Source: Halieaceae bacterium (GTDB lineage Bacteria > Pseudomonadota > Gammaproteobacteria > Pseudomonadales > Halieaceae). Taken from it: a DNA stretch of 19,431 nt. Location of the stretch: assembly GCA_011524755.1 (NCBI GenBank), contig WTJR01000072.1, positions 1-19,431 on the forward strand. Reading direction: 5' to 3'. The notes under the pieces are model-generated. The model was given only the letters and a program-made list of their open reading frames with translations, was not told the origin of the DNA and did not search any database. A program made the position numbers and the translations under genes. Each line of letters starts with the position of its first letter. Positions within the stretch are counted from its first letter, which is position 1. This document shows, piece by piece, positions 7,781 to 15,810 of the stretch.

Positions 7781-8594
7781 CGTTTTTTGATCCCAACCGA
7801 GTAGTAATTGCGTGGTAAGAAGTGGGCATGAACTTGGTGATGGTGTGCATGAACCAGGCATCCCAGCCGATGAACACGCGACGACGCCCCGCCAATGTGC
7901 CTTTCATGATGACTTGTGCGGCTTTGGTCGGGGAGGTTCTTGCGACTTGTTTAAAGGACTCATCGCGCTCTTCGGCACTGACCTCTGAAGATTCGCCATC
8001 GGTTCGTGCGCGCAGTGCAATATTGGTTGCGATGCCACCCGGGTGTACGCAGGTAACAGTGAGCGGCGTGCCTCGATATTCAGCTTGTAGCGATTCCGTG
8101 AAACCGCGCACTGCAAACTTCGCGCTGTTGTAGGCGCTTTGCGTCGCGATTCCCACCATGCCAAAAATCGACGAGATGTTAACCAGATGGCCTGACGGTG
8201 AGGCCTCTAATAGAGGTAGGAGTGCTTTGGTGCACCAGACCACGCCCCAGTAGTTGATGTTCATTAGCCACTCAAAGTTGTCGAGTGATGCTTCACGGAA
8301 CTGCGCCCCGTAGGCCACGCCCGCATTGTTGAAGAGAAAATCCAAGCAGTCGTTGTCTGCTGTGATCGTGGCTGCCCACGCTTCGATTTCGGCTCTGTTG
8401 CCGCAATCAACCAGGGCTGTGGAGACAGATGACCGGGTTGTGTCCAACATTGCCACCGTTGTATCCAAGCGCTCTTGACTGATGTCGCAGAGGTAAAGAT
8501 CGATACCTCGCTCATTCAGGTTAATCGCTAGAGCGCGTCCAATGCCGTCTCCAGCGCCGGTAATTGCGGCTGTCTGTCTTGTTGTCTTGGCCAT
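7767..8594 (-). CDS. classical short-chain dehydrogenase/reductase (SDR)
   Basis: Classical SDR of 275 residues. Nucleotide motif TGAGDGIG is at 12-19, Asp37 (YLCDIS) suggests NAD(H) preference, NNAG is at 89-92, and the catalytic Ser142, Tyr155 and Lys159 (YNSAK) are present. The C-terminal extension (RVFIGWDAWFMHTITKFMP) is rich in aromatic residues and resembles membrane-associated or lipid-handling SDRs; this resemblance is an inference. The substrate is unknown. It is the first gene of a two-gene unit with the MFS exporter and diverges from carA. A G-rich stretch at 8598-8603 (read on the minus strand) is the only SD-like sequence before the ATG. Confidence 0.9.
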   Translation of the reverse strand: MAKTTRQTAAITGAGDGIGRALAINLNERGIDLYLCDISQERLDTTVAMLDTTRSSVSTALVDCGNRAEIEAWAATITADNDCLDFLFNNAGVAYGAQFREASLDNFEWLMNINYWGVVWCTKALLPLLEASPSGHLVNISSIFGMVGIATQSAYNSAKFAVRGFTESLQAEYRGTPLTVTCVHPGGIATNIALRARTDGESSEVSAEERDESFKQVARTSPTKAAQVIMKGTLAGRRRVFIGWDAWFMHTITKFMPTSYHAITTRLGSKNDDIG

Positions 8595-8704
8595 TGAGGG
8601 CCCCCGATAAACTGCAAAATTTTGACGTTGAAACGGACGTCGATTCGGTCCTTTTTCGTGGACACTAAACCGTCATAACCGTACAATTGAGTCTTAGCGC
8701 ATTG

Positions 8705-8764
8705 ATGAATTGGTCGGCGACTCTAGGGTCAGTCCGGCGCCTTACTGTGTGCGCGAAACAATAA
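8705..8764 (+). CDS. possible carAB leader peptide with tandem Arg codons
   Basis: A 19-codon ORF (MNWSATLGSVRRLTVCAKQ) lies 87 nt upstream of carA. Codons 11-12 (8735-8740) are tandem Arg (CGG CGC). Carbamoyl phosphate made by CarAB feeds arginine synthesis, so an Arg-rich leader would make sense as a sensor. The Arg codons overlap an RNA segment (8736-8741) able to pair with 8772-8777, and the stop codon lies just before that second segment, a geometry reminiscent of attenuation. Against it: there is no good SD (only GAG at 8689-8691, 13 nt away), and only two Arg codons. This is inference from sequence, without homology support. Confidence 0.25.
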   Translation: MNWSATLGSVRRLTVCAKQ

Positions 8765-8768
8765 CATA

Positions 8769-8845
8769 TCTGGTGCCAATCCGGTTGAAGAATAGTGAGG
8801 CAAAGAGAGGCTTCACGGGCACCGGGCAAGTGACTCTCTGGAGGA
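8769..8845 (+). promoter_or_regulatory. carA leader RNA structure abutting the SD
   Basis: A stem pairs 8804-8809 plus 8813-8816 with 8830-8833 plus 8834-8839 (10 bp, 3-nt bulge GCT, 13-nt loop), and ends one base from the carA SD GGAGGA (8840-8845). The loop segment 8818-8826 can instead pair with upstream 8769-8777 (9 bp including two G-U). That same upstream segment can pair with 8736-8741. The alternatives could act as a switch on ribosome access, or form a pseudoknot. No U-tract follows, so a transcription terminator is not indicated. Pairings were found by eye only. Confidence 0.35.
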
Positions 8846-8851
8846 TGTCGA

Positions 8852-9997
8852 GTGGATAAACCTGCTGTCTTAGCGCTTGAAGACGGCACAGTTTTTCGCG
8901 GCCGATCGGTCGGTGCTGATGGAAAAACTGTGGGAGAGGTGGTTTTTAATACGGCGATGACGGGGTATCAGGAGATCTTGACCGATCCGTCTTACGCTCA
9001 GCAGATGGTTACACTCACATATCCCCACATTGGGAATACCGGCACGAATGCGGCTGATGCAGAGTCTAACGCTGTTCATGCTGCTGGCCTGATTATTCGA
9101 GACTTACCGCTAGTTGCCTCCAATTTCCGCTCCGAACAAAGCCTGTCTGATTATCTGGTGGCCAATAACACCGTCTGTATTTCGGACATCGATACGCGCA
9201 AGCTGACGCGTATTATTCGTGAAAAGGGCGCCCAAGCGGGTTGTATCCTGACGGGCGATGCGGCCGATGAAGCAGTGGCCATCGCGGAGGCCCAGTCATT
9301 CCCGGGCCTTAAGGGAATGGATTTGGCCAAGGTTGTGACGACCAATGAAAGCTACGAGTGGACAGAGCCCACGTGGCAGTTGGGCGTGGAATCACCAACG
9401 AGACCGGAGCCCACCCATCATGTGGTGGCACTCGACTTTGGCGTCAAGCGCAACATTCTTCGAATTCTGGTTGATCTCGGTTGTCGTGTGACCGTTATGC
9501 CGGCCCAGAGCTCTTATGAAGACGTCATGGCCCACAACCCCGACGGTGTTTTTCTGTCCAATGGACCTGGAGATCCCGAGCCTTGTGACTACGCCATTGA
9601 TCTGGCGCAAAAGGTAATGGCTTCAGGCTTGCCACTCTTCGGTATTTGTCTAGGACACCAGATTTTGGCGTTGGCCAGCGGTGCTCGCACCGAAAAAATG
9701 AGTCACGGTCATCACGGAGCCAACCATCCGGTCCAAGACCTGGCTGATAAGACAGTGATGGTGACCAGTCAAAACCACGGTTTTACGGTCGCAGATGCCG
9801 ACTTGCCAGACAATCTGGTCGTTACTCACCGCTCGCTCTTTGACGGTACGGTTCAGGGAATCCGTCGAACTGACACGCCCGCTTACAGTTTTCAGGGCCA
9901 CCCCGAAGCGAGCCCGGGCCCGCACGATGCGAAGTACTTGTTTGATGCCTTTATCGAGGCCATGAACACCGCCGTCTCTCAGAGAGGAGCCGCCTAA
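8852..9997 (+). CDS. carA: carbamoyl-phosphate synthase small (glutaminase) subunit
   Basis: CarA hydrolyses glutamine and channels ammonia to CarB for carbamoyl phosphate synthesis, the shared precursor of arginine and pyrimidines. The protein is 381 residues (E. coli 382). The N-terminal CPSase domain begins DKPAVLALEDGTVF with GYQEILTDPSYAQQ. The C-terminal class I glutamine amidotransferase domain has the nucleophile Cys266 in GICLGHQ, and His350 and Glu352 in GHPEASPGPHD. The GTG start is chosen because an excellent SD (GGAGGA, 8840-8845) sits 6 nt upstream and no in-frame ATG fits. The stop overlaps the carB ATG by one base (TAATG). Unlike Pseudomonas, where dapB precedes carA, a divergent SDR gene lies upstream here. 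Confidence 0.98.
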   Translation: MDKPAVLALEDGTVFRGRSVGADGKTVGEVVFNTAMTGYQEILTDPSYAQQMVTLTYPHIGNTGTNAADAESNAVHAAGLIIRDLPLVASNFRSEQSLSDYLVANNTVCISDIDTRKLTRIIREKGAQAGCILTGDAADEAVAIAEAQSFPGLKGMDLAKVVTTNESYEWTEPTWQLGVESPTRPEPTHHVVALDFGVKRNILRILVDLGCRVTVMPAQSSYEDVMAHNPDGVFLSNGPGDPEPCDYAIDLAQKVMASGLPLFGICLGHQILALASGARTEKMSHGHHGANHPVQDLADKTVMVTSQNHGFTVADADLPDNLVVTHRSLFDGTVQGIRRTDTPAYSFQGHPEASPGPHDAKYLFDAFIEAMNTAVSQRGAA

Positions 9998-12900
9998 TGC
10001 CAAGACGATCCGACATTGAGAGCATTTTGATCCTCGGCGCTGGACCGATTGTTATCGGCCAGGCCTGTGAGTTTGACTACTCGGGTGCTCAGGCGTGCAA
10101 GGCGCTTCGGGAGGAGGGCTATCGAGTTATCCTCGTTAACTCAAACCCCGCCACGATCATGACGGACCCTGCCATGGCCGATTCGACTTACATCGAGCCC
10201 GTGGAGTGGCAGACCGTCGCCAAAATTATCGAAAAAGAGAGGCCTTGTGCCTTGCTTCCGACCATGGGCGGTCAGACAGCGTTGAACTGCGCCCTGAAAC
10301 TCGACGCCGAAGGCGTACTGGCTAAGTACGGTGTCGAGATGATTGGTGCGACACAAGAGGCCATCGATAAAGCCGAAGACCGCGAAAAGTTCGATATTGC
10401 GATGAAGAAGATCGGACTGGAAACGCCTCGCGCCGAGATTGCCCATACGCTGGAGGAAGCGTTTGGTGTTCTCGAGAAGGTCGGTTTCCCTTGCATCATT
10501 CGCCCGTCCTTTACCATGGGTGGCTCCGGCGGCGGTATTGCTTACAACCGAGTGGAGTTCGAGACCATTTGTAAGCGCGGTCTCGAATTGTCGCCAACCA
10601 ATGAGTTGCTTATCGATGAATCGCTTATTGGTTGGAAAGAGTTTGAGATGGAGGTCGTTCGAGACAAGAACGACAACTGCATCATCGTTTGTTCTATCGA
10701 GAATCTCGATGCCATGGGCGTCCACACCGGTGACTCGATTACGGTAGCACCCGCTCAGACCCTGACGGATAAGGAATACCAGCTCATGCGAAACGCCTCT
10801 CTCGCTGTACTGCGCGAGATTGGTGTTGAAACGGGCGGCTCCAACGTTCAATTTGGACAGTGCCCTGACACAGGCCGCATTGTCGTGATTGAAATGAACC
10901 CACGGGTATCACGATCATCTGCATTGGCATCGAAGGCCACGGGCTTCCCGATTGCGAAGGTCGCCGCCAAGCTCGCTGTCGGCTACACCCTCGACGAGTT
11001 AGCCAACGACATTACCGGCGGTGTGACGCCTGCGTCATTTGAACCCTCGATCGACTACGTCGTCACGAAAGTACCCCGCTTTGCCTTCGAGAAGTTTGCG
11101 ACAGCGGACGCCAAGCTCACGACGCAAATGAAGTCTGTGGGTGAAGTGATGGCCATTGGTCGTACCTTCCAGGAGTCTGTTCAAAAAGCGCTGCGCGGCT
11201 TGGAAGTCGGATCAGCGGGTTTCGAGCCGCGATTGGTCGTTACCGACGACGACTCGCGTGCTGAACTGGTAAAACAGTTGACCCATCCTGGTGCTGAGCG
11301 AATCTGGTATCTCGCGGATGCCTTCAGAGCAGGTTTTGAAATGGAAGAGATCTACGGCTACTCCGGTGTGGATCCCTGGTTCCTGGTTCAGATTGAGGAC
11401 ATCGTTCGTCTCGAGGGGACACTTGAGGGTCGCTCAGTGACTGATCTTGAGTTTGCGGAATTGCGCAACTTAAAGCGCAAGGGCTTTGCGGATAAGCGAA
11501 TTGCCGCCGTCATGGGTGATTCCGAAGCATCGGTGCGAGCGCATCGCCAGGCTTTAAATTTGCGACCGGTATATAAGCGAGTCGATACCTGCGCGGCCGA
11601 GTTTTCTTCGGCGACTGCTTACATGTACTCAACCTACGAGGAGGAGTGTGAGGCGGCGCCAAGCGATCGTGAGAAAATTATTGTTCTCGGTGGGGGCCCA
11701 AACCGTATTGGCCAAGGTATCGAGTTCGATTACTGCTGTGTTCACGCGGCGCAGGCCATGGCCGAAGATGGTTATGAAACCATCATGGTCAACTGTAACC
11801 CTGAAACCGTATCGACCGACTACGACACCTCGGACCGGCTTTTCTTTGAGCCCGTGACACTTGAGGATGTCTTGGCGATTGTCGACCTCGAGAAGCCTAA
11901 GGGTGTGATCGTGCAATTCGGGGGTCAGACGCCCCTGAAGTTGGCGCGCGCCTTGGAGGCGGCTGGTGTCCCCATTATTGGAACCACCCCCGACCAGATC
12001 GATAGAGCGGAAGACCGAGAGCGATTCCAGCAGATGATTCAGGCCTTGGGCTTGCTTCAGCCGGCAAATACGACAGTGCGCAGTGTTGATGAGGCTGTCG
12101 CTGCGGCGCGAGAGATCGGCTACCCGCTGGTGGTGAGACCGTCGTATGTTCTCGGTGGCCGTGCCATGGAGATCGTGTACCGCGAAGATGACCTGCTTCG
12201 GTACATGCGCGATGCCGTTCAGGTATCCGATGACTCGCCAGTGCTGTTAGATCGTTTCTTGAGTGCTGCAATTGAGGTGGATATTGATGCGGTTTCCGAC
12301 GGTGACGACGTCGTCATTGGTTCCATCATGCAGCACATCGAACAAGCGGGGATTCACTCGGGTGATTCCGCCTGCTCGTTACCGCCTTACAGCCTGCCGG
12401 CTGATGTGCAAGACAAGATGCGCGACATGGTGAAAGCCATGGCTGTGGCGCTTGAGGTCAAGGGACTGATGAATGTTCAGCTCGCCTGGCAGGATGATGA
12501 GATTTACGTGATTGAAGTAAATCCACGTGCGTCGCGGACCGTGCCTTTCGTATCGAAGGCCATCGGTGTGTCATTGGCAAAAATCGCCGCACGGTGCATG
12601 GCGGGGCAAAGCTTAGAGTCGCAAGGGTTTACGGGCGAGGTGGTGCCGAGCTATTACAGTGTTAAAGAGGCGGTATTACCCTTTAACAAATTCCCCGGCA
12701 TTGACCCCATATTGGGGCCAGAGATGAAGTCCACAGGTGAAGTGATGGGTACCGGCCCCACGTTTGCTGATGCCTTCGCCAAGGCGCAGTTGGGTGCGGG
12801 CGATGTGACGCCTCAGTCAGGACTCGCCTTATTCAGTGTTCGCGATGCAGACAAAGCGGCTGCCGTTGAAGTTGCCAAGCGACTGGTATCAACGGGATTC

Positions 12901-13221
12901 ACTCTCGCTGCGACAAAAGGCACGGCAAAGGCGCTTCAGCAGGCTGGTCTCGACGTCCGCTCTGTTAACAAAGTAGCGGAAGGGCGTCCGCACATTGTCG
13001 ATTTGATTAAGAACGACGAGGCCTCACTGATTATCAATACGACGGAGGGTCGCACGGCCATCTTGGATTCAGCCTCTATTAGATCGAGTGCCGAGCAGCA
13101 TCAGGTGTTCTACACTACAACGCTAGCAGCGGCCGAAGCCATTTGTATGTCGATGGAACAAGAGCCTGATGGGCAGGTTCGCAGGCTGCAGGATCTCCAT
13201 GTGAGTTTGGCAAATGAATAA
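9997..13221 (+). CDS. carB: carbamoyl-phosphate synthase large subunit
   Basis: CarB makes carbamoyl phosphate from bicarbonate, ammonia and two ATP. The protein is 1074 residues (E. coli 1073) and colinear with it. It comprises an N-terminal carboxyphosphate ATP-grasp half (GAGPIVIGQACEFDYSG near residue 10), an oligomerisation region (about 400-550), a second ATP-grasp half (GGGPNRIGQGIEFDYCC near 565), and a C-terminal MGS-like allosteric domain from about 936. The allosteric domain keeps TKGT, NKVAEGRPH and NTTEGR, the positions that bind UMP in E. coli, so pyrimidine feedback is probably retained. Ornithine activation cannot be judged from sequence alone. It overlaps carA by one base and greA by 8 nt, so the three are probably co-translated. 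Confidence 0.98.
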   Translation: MPRRSDIESILILGAGPIVIGQACEFDYSGAQACKALREEGYRVILVNSNPATIMTDPAMADSTYIEPVEWQTVAKIIEKERPCALLPTMGGQTALNCALKLDAEGVLAKYGVEMIGATQEAIDKAEDREKFDIAMKKIGLETPRAEIAHTLEEAFGVLEKVGFPCIIRPSFTMGGSGGGIAYNRVEFETICKRGLELSPTNELLIDESLIGWKEFEMEVVRDKNDNCIIVCSIENLDAMGVHTGDSITVAPAQTLTDKEYQLMRNASLAVLREIGVETGGSNVQFGQCPDTGRIVVIEMNPRVSRSSALASKATGFPIAKVAAKLAVGYTLDELANDITGGVTPASFEPSIDYVVTKVPRFAFEKFATADAKLTTQMKSVGEVMAIGRTFQESVQKALRGLEVGSAGFEPRLVVTDDDSRAELVKQLTHPGAERIWYLADAFRAGFEMEEIYGYSGVDPWFLVQIEDIVRLEGTLEGRSVTDLEFAELRNLKRKGFADKRIAAVMGDSEASVRAHRQALNLRPVYKRVDTCAAEFSSATAYMYSTYEEECEAAPSDREKIIVLGGGPNRIGQGIEFDYCCVHAAQAMAEDGYETIMVNCNPETVSTDYDTSDRLFFEPVTLEDVLAIVDLEKPKGVIVQFGGQTPLKLARALEAAGVPIIGTTPDQIDRAEDRERFQQMIQALGLLQPANTTVRSVDEAVAAAREIGYPLVVRPSYVLGGRAMEIVYREDDLLRYMRDAVQVSDDSPVLLDRFLSAAIEVDIDAVSDGDDVVIGSIMQHIEQAGIHSGDSACSLPPYSLPADVQDKMRDMVKAMAVALEVKGLMNVQLAWQDDEIYVIEVNPRASRTVPFVSKAIGVSLAKIAARCMAGQSLESQGFTGEVVPSYYSVKEAVLPFNKFPGIDPILGPEMKSTGEVMGTGPTFADAFAKAQLGAGDVTPQSGLALFSVRDADKAAAVEVAKRLVSTGFTLAATKGTAKALQQAGLDVRSVNKVAEGRPHIVDLIKNDEASLIINTTEGRTAILDSASIRSSAEQHQVFYTTTLAAAEAICMSMEQEPDGQVRRLQDLHVSLANE

Positions 13222-13690
13222 AGTTCCAATGACAGTCGCTGGTGAAGCGGCCCTCCGAGAAGAGCTGGAGCGTCTTAAAAAAGTCGATCGCCCCAGAATC
13301 GTTGCGGCGATTGCAGAGGCGAGAGAGCACGGTGATCTCAAGGAGAATGCTGAGTATCACGCTGCGCGGGAACAGCAGAGTTTTGCCGAGGGACGAATCA
13401 AGGAGCTCGAGTACAAGTTGTCGAACTCGCAGGTCATCGATATCACAACCCTCGCCCACACCGGCCGCGTTCTTTTTGGCGCCACTGTCGACTTGATCAA
13501 TGTCGATGACGATACCGAAGTCTCTTACCGAATTGTTGGTGAGGATGAGGCAGACGTGAAGCAGAATATGATTTCTGTCAGCTCACCCATCGCTCGCGCT
13601 TTGGTTGGTAAGTCAGAGGGTGATGAGGTCGTCGTTAAGGCCCCCGGTGGCGACATCTATTACGAGATCGATAAGGTTCGCCACGTCTAG
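13214..13690 (+). CDS. greA: transcription elongation factor GreA
   Basis: GreA rescues backtracked RNA polymerase by stimulating intrinsic RNA cleavage through the secondary channel. At 158 residues it matches E. coli GreA in length and start (MNKVPMT versus MQAIPMT). The N-terminal coiled coil carries EHGDLKENAEYHAAREQQ with the catalytic acidic pair Asp41 and Glu44. The C-terminal FKBP-like domain has the conserved SPIARALVGKSEGD. The ATG lies 8 nt inside carB (ATGAATAA) without a strong SD, consistent with coupling to carB. No terminator is seen in the 30 nt before feoA. Confidence 0.97.
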   Translation: MNKVPMTVAGEAALREELERLKKVDRPRIVAAIAEAREHGDLKENAEYHAAREQQSFAEGRIKELEYKLSNSQVIDITTLAHTGRVLFGATVDLINVDDDTEVSYRIVGEDEADVKQNMISVSSPIARALVGKSEGDEVVVKAPGGDIYYEIDKVRHV

Positions 13691-13720
13691 ACCTTACTCT
13701 ATCCGAACCCTTCAACACTG

Positions 13721-13984
13721 ATGTCCTCGAAATCAATGCCATCCCTTTCACTTTGGGAGCTCGCAGTTGGTGACTCCAGGGACATAGTGTCCATTTGCAG
13801 TGATACCGCCGACGATGCAGTTCAGCGTCTGATCGATATTGGCTTTCGAGAAGGTCAGCGCGTTAGTTGCGTGATGCAACCGGGTTTTGGCGCCCCGCGT
13901 GTGTACGCGGTAGGGGGCGCTACCTATAGCCTAGATAAGCAAACCGCAAACTTTGTCAGGATTGCCGGCGAGGCTGCTCGATGA
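13721..13984 (+). CDS. feoA: ferrous iron transport protein FeoA
   Basis: Small cytoplasmic SH3-like protein of 87 residues that partners FeoB in Fe(II) uptake. Recognisable FeoA elements are LWELAVGD at the start, RLIDIGFREGQRV in the middle and APRVYAVGGATYSLDKQTANFVRI at the end. The ATG at 13721 has no evident SD; an internal ATG at 13736 (MPSLSLWEL) is an alternative. It lies 30 nt after greA with no terminator or recognisable Fur box in between, so it may be read from the carAB-greA transcript or from a promoter inside greA. The stop overlaps the feoB start (ATGA). Confidence 0.9.
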   Translation: MSSKSMPSLSLWELAVGDSRDIVSICSDTADDAVQRLIDIGFREGQRVSCVMQPGFGAPRVYAVGGATYSLDKQTANFVRIAGEAAR

Positions 13985-15804
13985 CGGATGTACTCCTGGT
14001 GGGCGCGCCCAACTCGGGAAAGAGCGCTTTATTCAATCGGCTTACGGGCCTTAAGCATAAGGTTGCCAACTATCCCGGGATTACCATTGATGTCGGCAAA
14101 GGGTGTTTGAGTTCGAACCCCCAAGTGACACTCTGGGATTTCCCCGGAACGTACTCGCTGAATCCAGTATCAGCTGAGGAGCAGGTTGCGATCGCCAATT
14201 TGCGCTCTGCGCTGCAAGAGCCTCAGGACGCGCTGGTGGCTATGGTGCTGGATGCAACTCGGCTCGAGAAGGGCCTCACCTATTGTCTTCAGGTGGCCCG
14301 TGATGCCGCCATTGCCGGCAAGGCGTTTGTCGTTTTTCTCAATATGATGGATCTCATCGAAAGCGATGCGCTCGAGCTCGACGTATCCGGCTTAAGCGTT
14401 GCGTTGGGTGTTCCGGTATACCCTGTTAGTGCCCGCACTGGCGCTGGTGTCGCAGAGGCAGTGAGGGGCATACAACAAGCAGGACTCGGCGTTGCGCCCT
14501 GGGCGGACACACCAGATGCATTAATCACAGGCACGGCTCAGCAAATAGGTGAACGTTTTGCCCCCGCAGGAGATCTTCTAGTCCGCCGTCAAGCTCGATT
14601 GGATCAATGGCTTCTGGGAACCGTTTCGGGTGGATTGGCGTTCGTCATCATCATGACGCTATTTTTTCAGGCGATCTTCACATGGGCGGCTCCGCTGATG
14701 GACGGTGTTGAGGCGCTGGTAATCGCCATGGGATCCACAGTAGCGTCCGTGATGCCAGAAGGTGTTGTTGCTGATTTTGTGAACGACGCCATCTTTGGCG
14801 GGCTCGGTGCGTTCCTTGTGTTCGTGCCTCTCGTCTTCATCTTGACGCTCATTATCGGTGCCCTCGAGGACTCGGGTTATCTCGCTCGTGCCGCGCTCAT
14901 CTGTCATCGCCCGCTCAGCGTGTTCGGCTTGTCGGGAAAAAGCTTTGTGCCGCTTTTATCTGGTGTTGCTTGCGCGATTCCCGCTATTTACGCGGCGCGC
15001 ACCCTATCATCGATGCAGGAGCGGTTGCTGACCTATGTGGCAATTCCACTCATGCCTTGCTCGGCAAGACTGCCGGTCTATGCACTTCTCATTGCTATTT
15101 TGATTCCCAACGAGACGGCACTGGGTGGGCTCATAGGTTGGCAAGGTCTGGTGATGTCAGGCATCTATTTTTTCGGCATCACTACCGCGCTGACGGTTGC
15201 AGCGCTTGTTGGCCGGATGAGTAATGAGGATCGCACCGGTCAGCCCTTTATCCTCGAGTTACCGGCCTACCGATTACCTGTCACTCGAACGATTGTTAAG
15301 ACAGCGCTCAATCGTGCCGGGCATTTCGTGCAAAAGGCGGGCAGCGTTATTTTCGCTGTCACGGTCGTGGTCTGGATTCTTGGCTATTTCCCCAACGGCG
15401 GACAGGACCTGTCTAGCTCCTGGCTTGCGTCTATAGGACGTTTCATTGAGCCTGTTTTTTCACCGCTTGGTTTAGACTGGCGTTACGGCGTTGCCATCAT
15501 AGCCTCCTTCCTAGCGCGCGAGGTGTTCGTAGGTACCTTGGGTACTATCTTTGGTATCGAGTCAGCAGATGAGGACCCGGCTCCGCTCGCTGATCAGATG
15601 GCGGCATCGGGACTGACTGTCGCCTCTGGGACTGCGTTGGTGGTGTTCTTCACGATTGCACTTCAATGCGTGTCTACTGTTGCGCTACTTGCACGCGAGG
15701 CCAAGTCCGCGCGTTTTGCCGTGGCGCTCATGGCCGGCTATCTCGTCCTTGCCTGGGTGGCTGCGTTTGGGGTTTATCAGCTAGCCGGAGTACTACTCAG
15801 CTAG
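13981..15804 (+). CDS. feoB: ferrous iron transporter FeoB (compact form)
   Basis: Inner-membrane Fe(II) importer with a cytoplasmic G domain. At 607 residues it is well short of E. coli FeoB (773). G motifs are complete: G1 GAPNSGKS (8-15), G2 Thr35 in YPGIT, G3 DFPG (53-56), G4 NMMD (121-124) and G5 SAR (150-152). Only about 60 residues separate G5 from the first membrane segment (about 214-235), so the helical GDI domain is reduced. The Gate motifs are SGVACAIPAIYAARTL (Cys331) and MPCSARLPVY (Cys360). The usual Gly-Cys-Asn of the first Gate reads Ala-Cys-Ala. ALQCVSTVALL near 560 is also typical. It is coupled to feoA by ATGA; no feoC follows. The end is 6 nt from the stop of the convergent unknown gene. 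Confidence 0.94.
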   Translation: MTDVLLVGAPNSGKSALFNRLTGLKHKVANYPGITIDVGKGCLSSNPQVTLWDFPGTYSLNPVSAEEQVAIANLRSALQEPQDALVAMVLDATRLEKGLTYCLQVARDAAIAGKAFVVFLNMMDLIESDALELDVSGLSVALGVPVYPVSARTGAGVAEAVRGIQQAGLGVAPWADTPDALITGTAQQIGERFAPAGDLLVRRQARLDQWLLGTVSGGLAFVIIMTLFFQAIFTWAAPLMDGVEALVIAMGSTVASVMPEGVVADFVNDAIFGGLGAFLVFVPLVFILTLIIGALEDSGYLARAALICHRPLSVFGLSGKSFVPLLSGVACAIPAIYAARTLSSMQERLLTYVAIPLMPCSARLPVYALLIAILIPNETALGGLIGWQGLVMSGIYFFGITTALTVAALVGRMSNEDRTGQPFILELPAYRLPVTRTIVKTALNRAGHFVQKAGSVIFAVTVVVWILGYFPNGGQDLSSSWLASIGRFIEPVFSPLGLDWRYGVAIIASFLAREVFVGTLGTIFGIESADEDPAPLADQMAASGLTVASGTALVVFFTIALQCVSTVALLAREAKSARFAVALMAGYLVLAWVAAFGVYQLAGVLLS

Positions 15805-15810
15805 ATGGGG

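Larger units (their letters stand above)
8595..8851. promoter_or_regulatory. divergent intergenic region, SDR-MFS / carAB
   Basis: This 257-nt gap must hold the promoters of both the SDR-MFS unit and carAB. I found no convincing sigma-70 promoter pair. The best + strand -10-like sequence is CATAAC at 8674-8679, with only a poor -35 (TTTTTC, 8652-8657). A perfect 10-bp palindrome, CAAAATTTTG, sits at 8615-8624. The hexamer AACCGT is repeated at 8668-8673 and 8677-8682, nine bases apart. Either could be an operator, but both are short enough to be chance. Only a half ArgR-like site (TGAAT, 8706-8710) is present. The right half holds the leader ORF and structures listed separately. Confidence 0.6.

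Noticed and set aside
7767..7795. A-AAA-AAC slippery heptamer on the minus strand at the SDR-MFS overlap, suggesting programmed frameshifting into the MFS gene
   Set aside because: The heptamer is in the right phase for a -1 shift, but the -1 frame meets TGA at once and the MFS gene is in the +1 frame. Simple stop/start coupling explains the overlap.
8706..8710. ArgR box upstream of carA
   Set aside because: Only one half-site (TGAAT) is present; the second half at the required spacing is missing.
8727..8737. Shared 11-mer GGTCAGTCCGG in the carA and ftsH leaders (also 17270-17280)
   Set aside because: Exact 11-mers are expected to recur by chance dozens of times among pairs of positions in a window this size, and the flanks do not match.
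8840..8859. ATG at 8845 giving a four-codon ORF overlapping the carA start
   Set aside because: The ATG is embedded in the SD itself with no spacing, so a ribosome would initiate at the GTG at 8852 instead.
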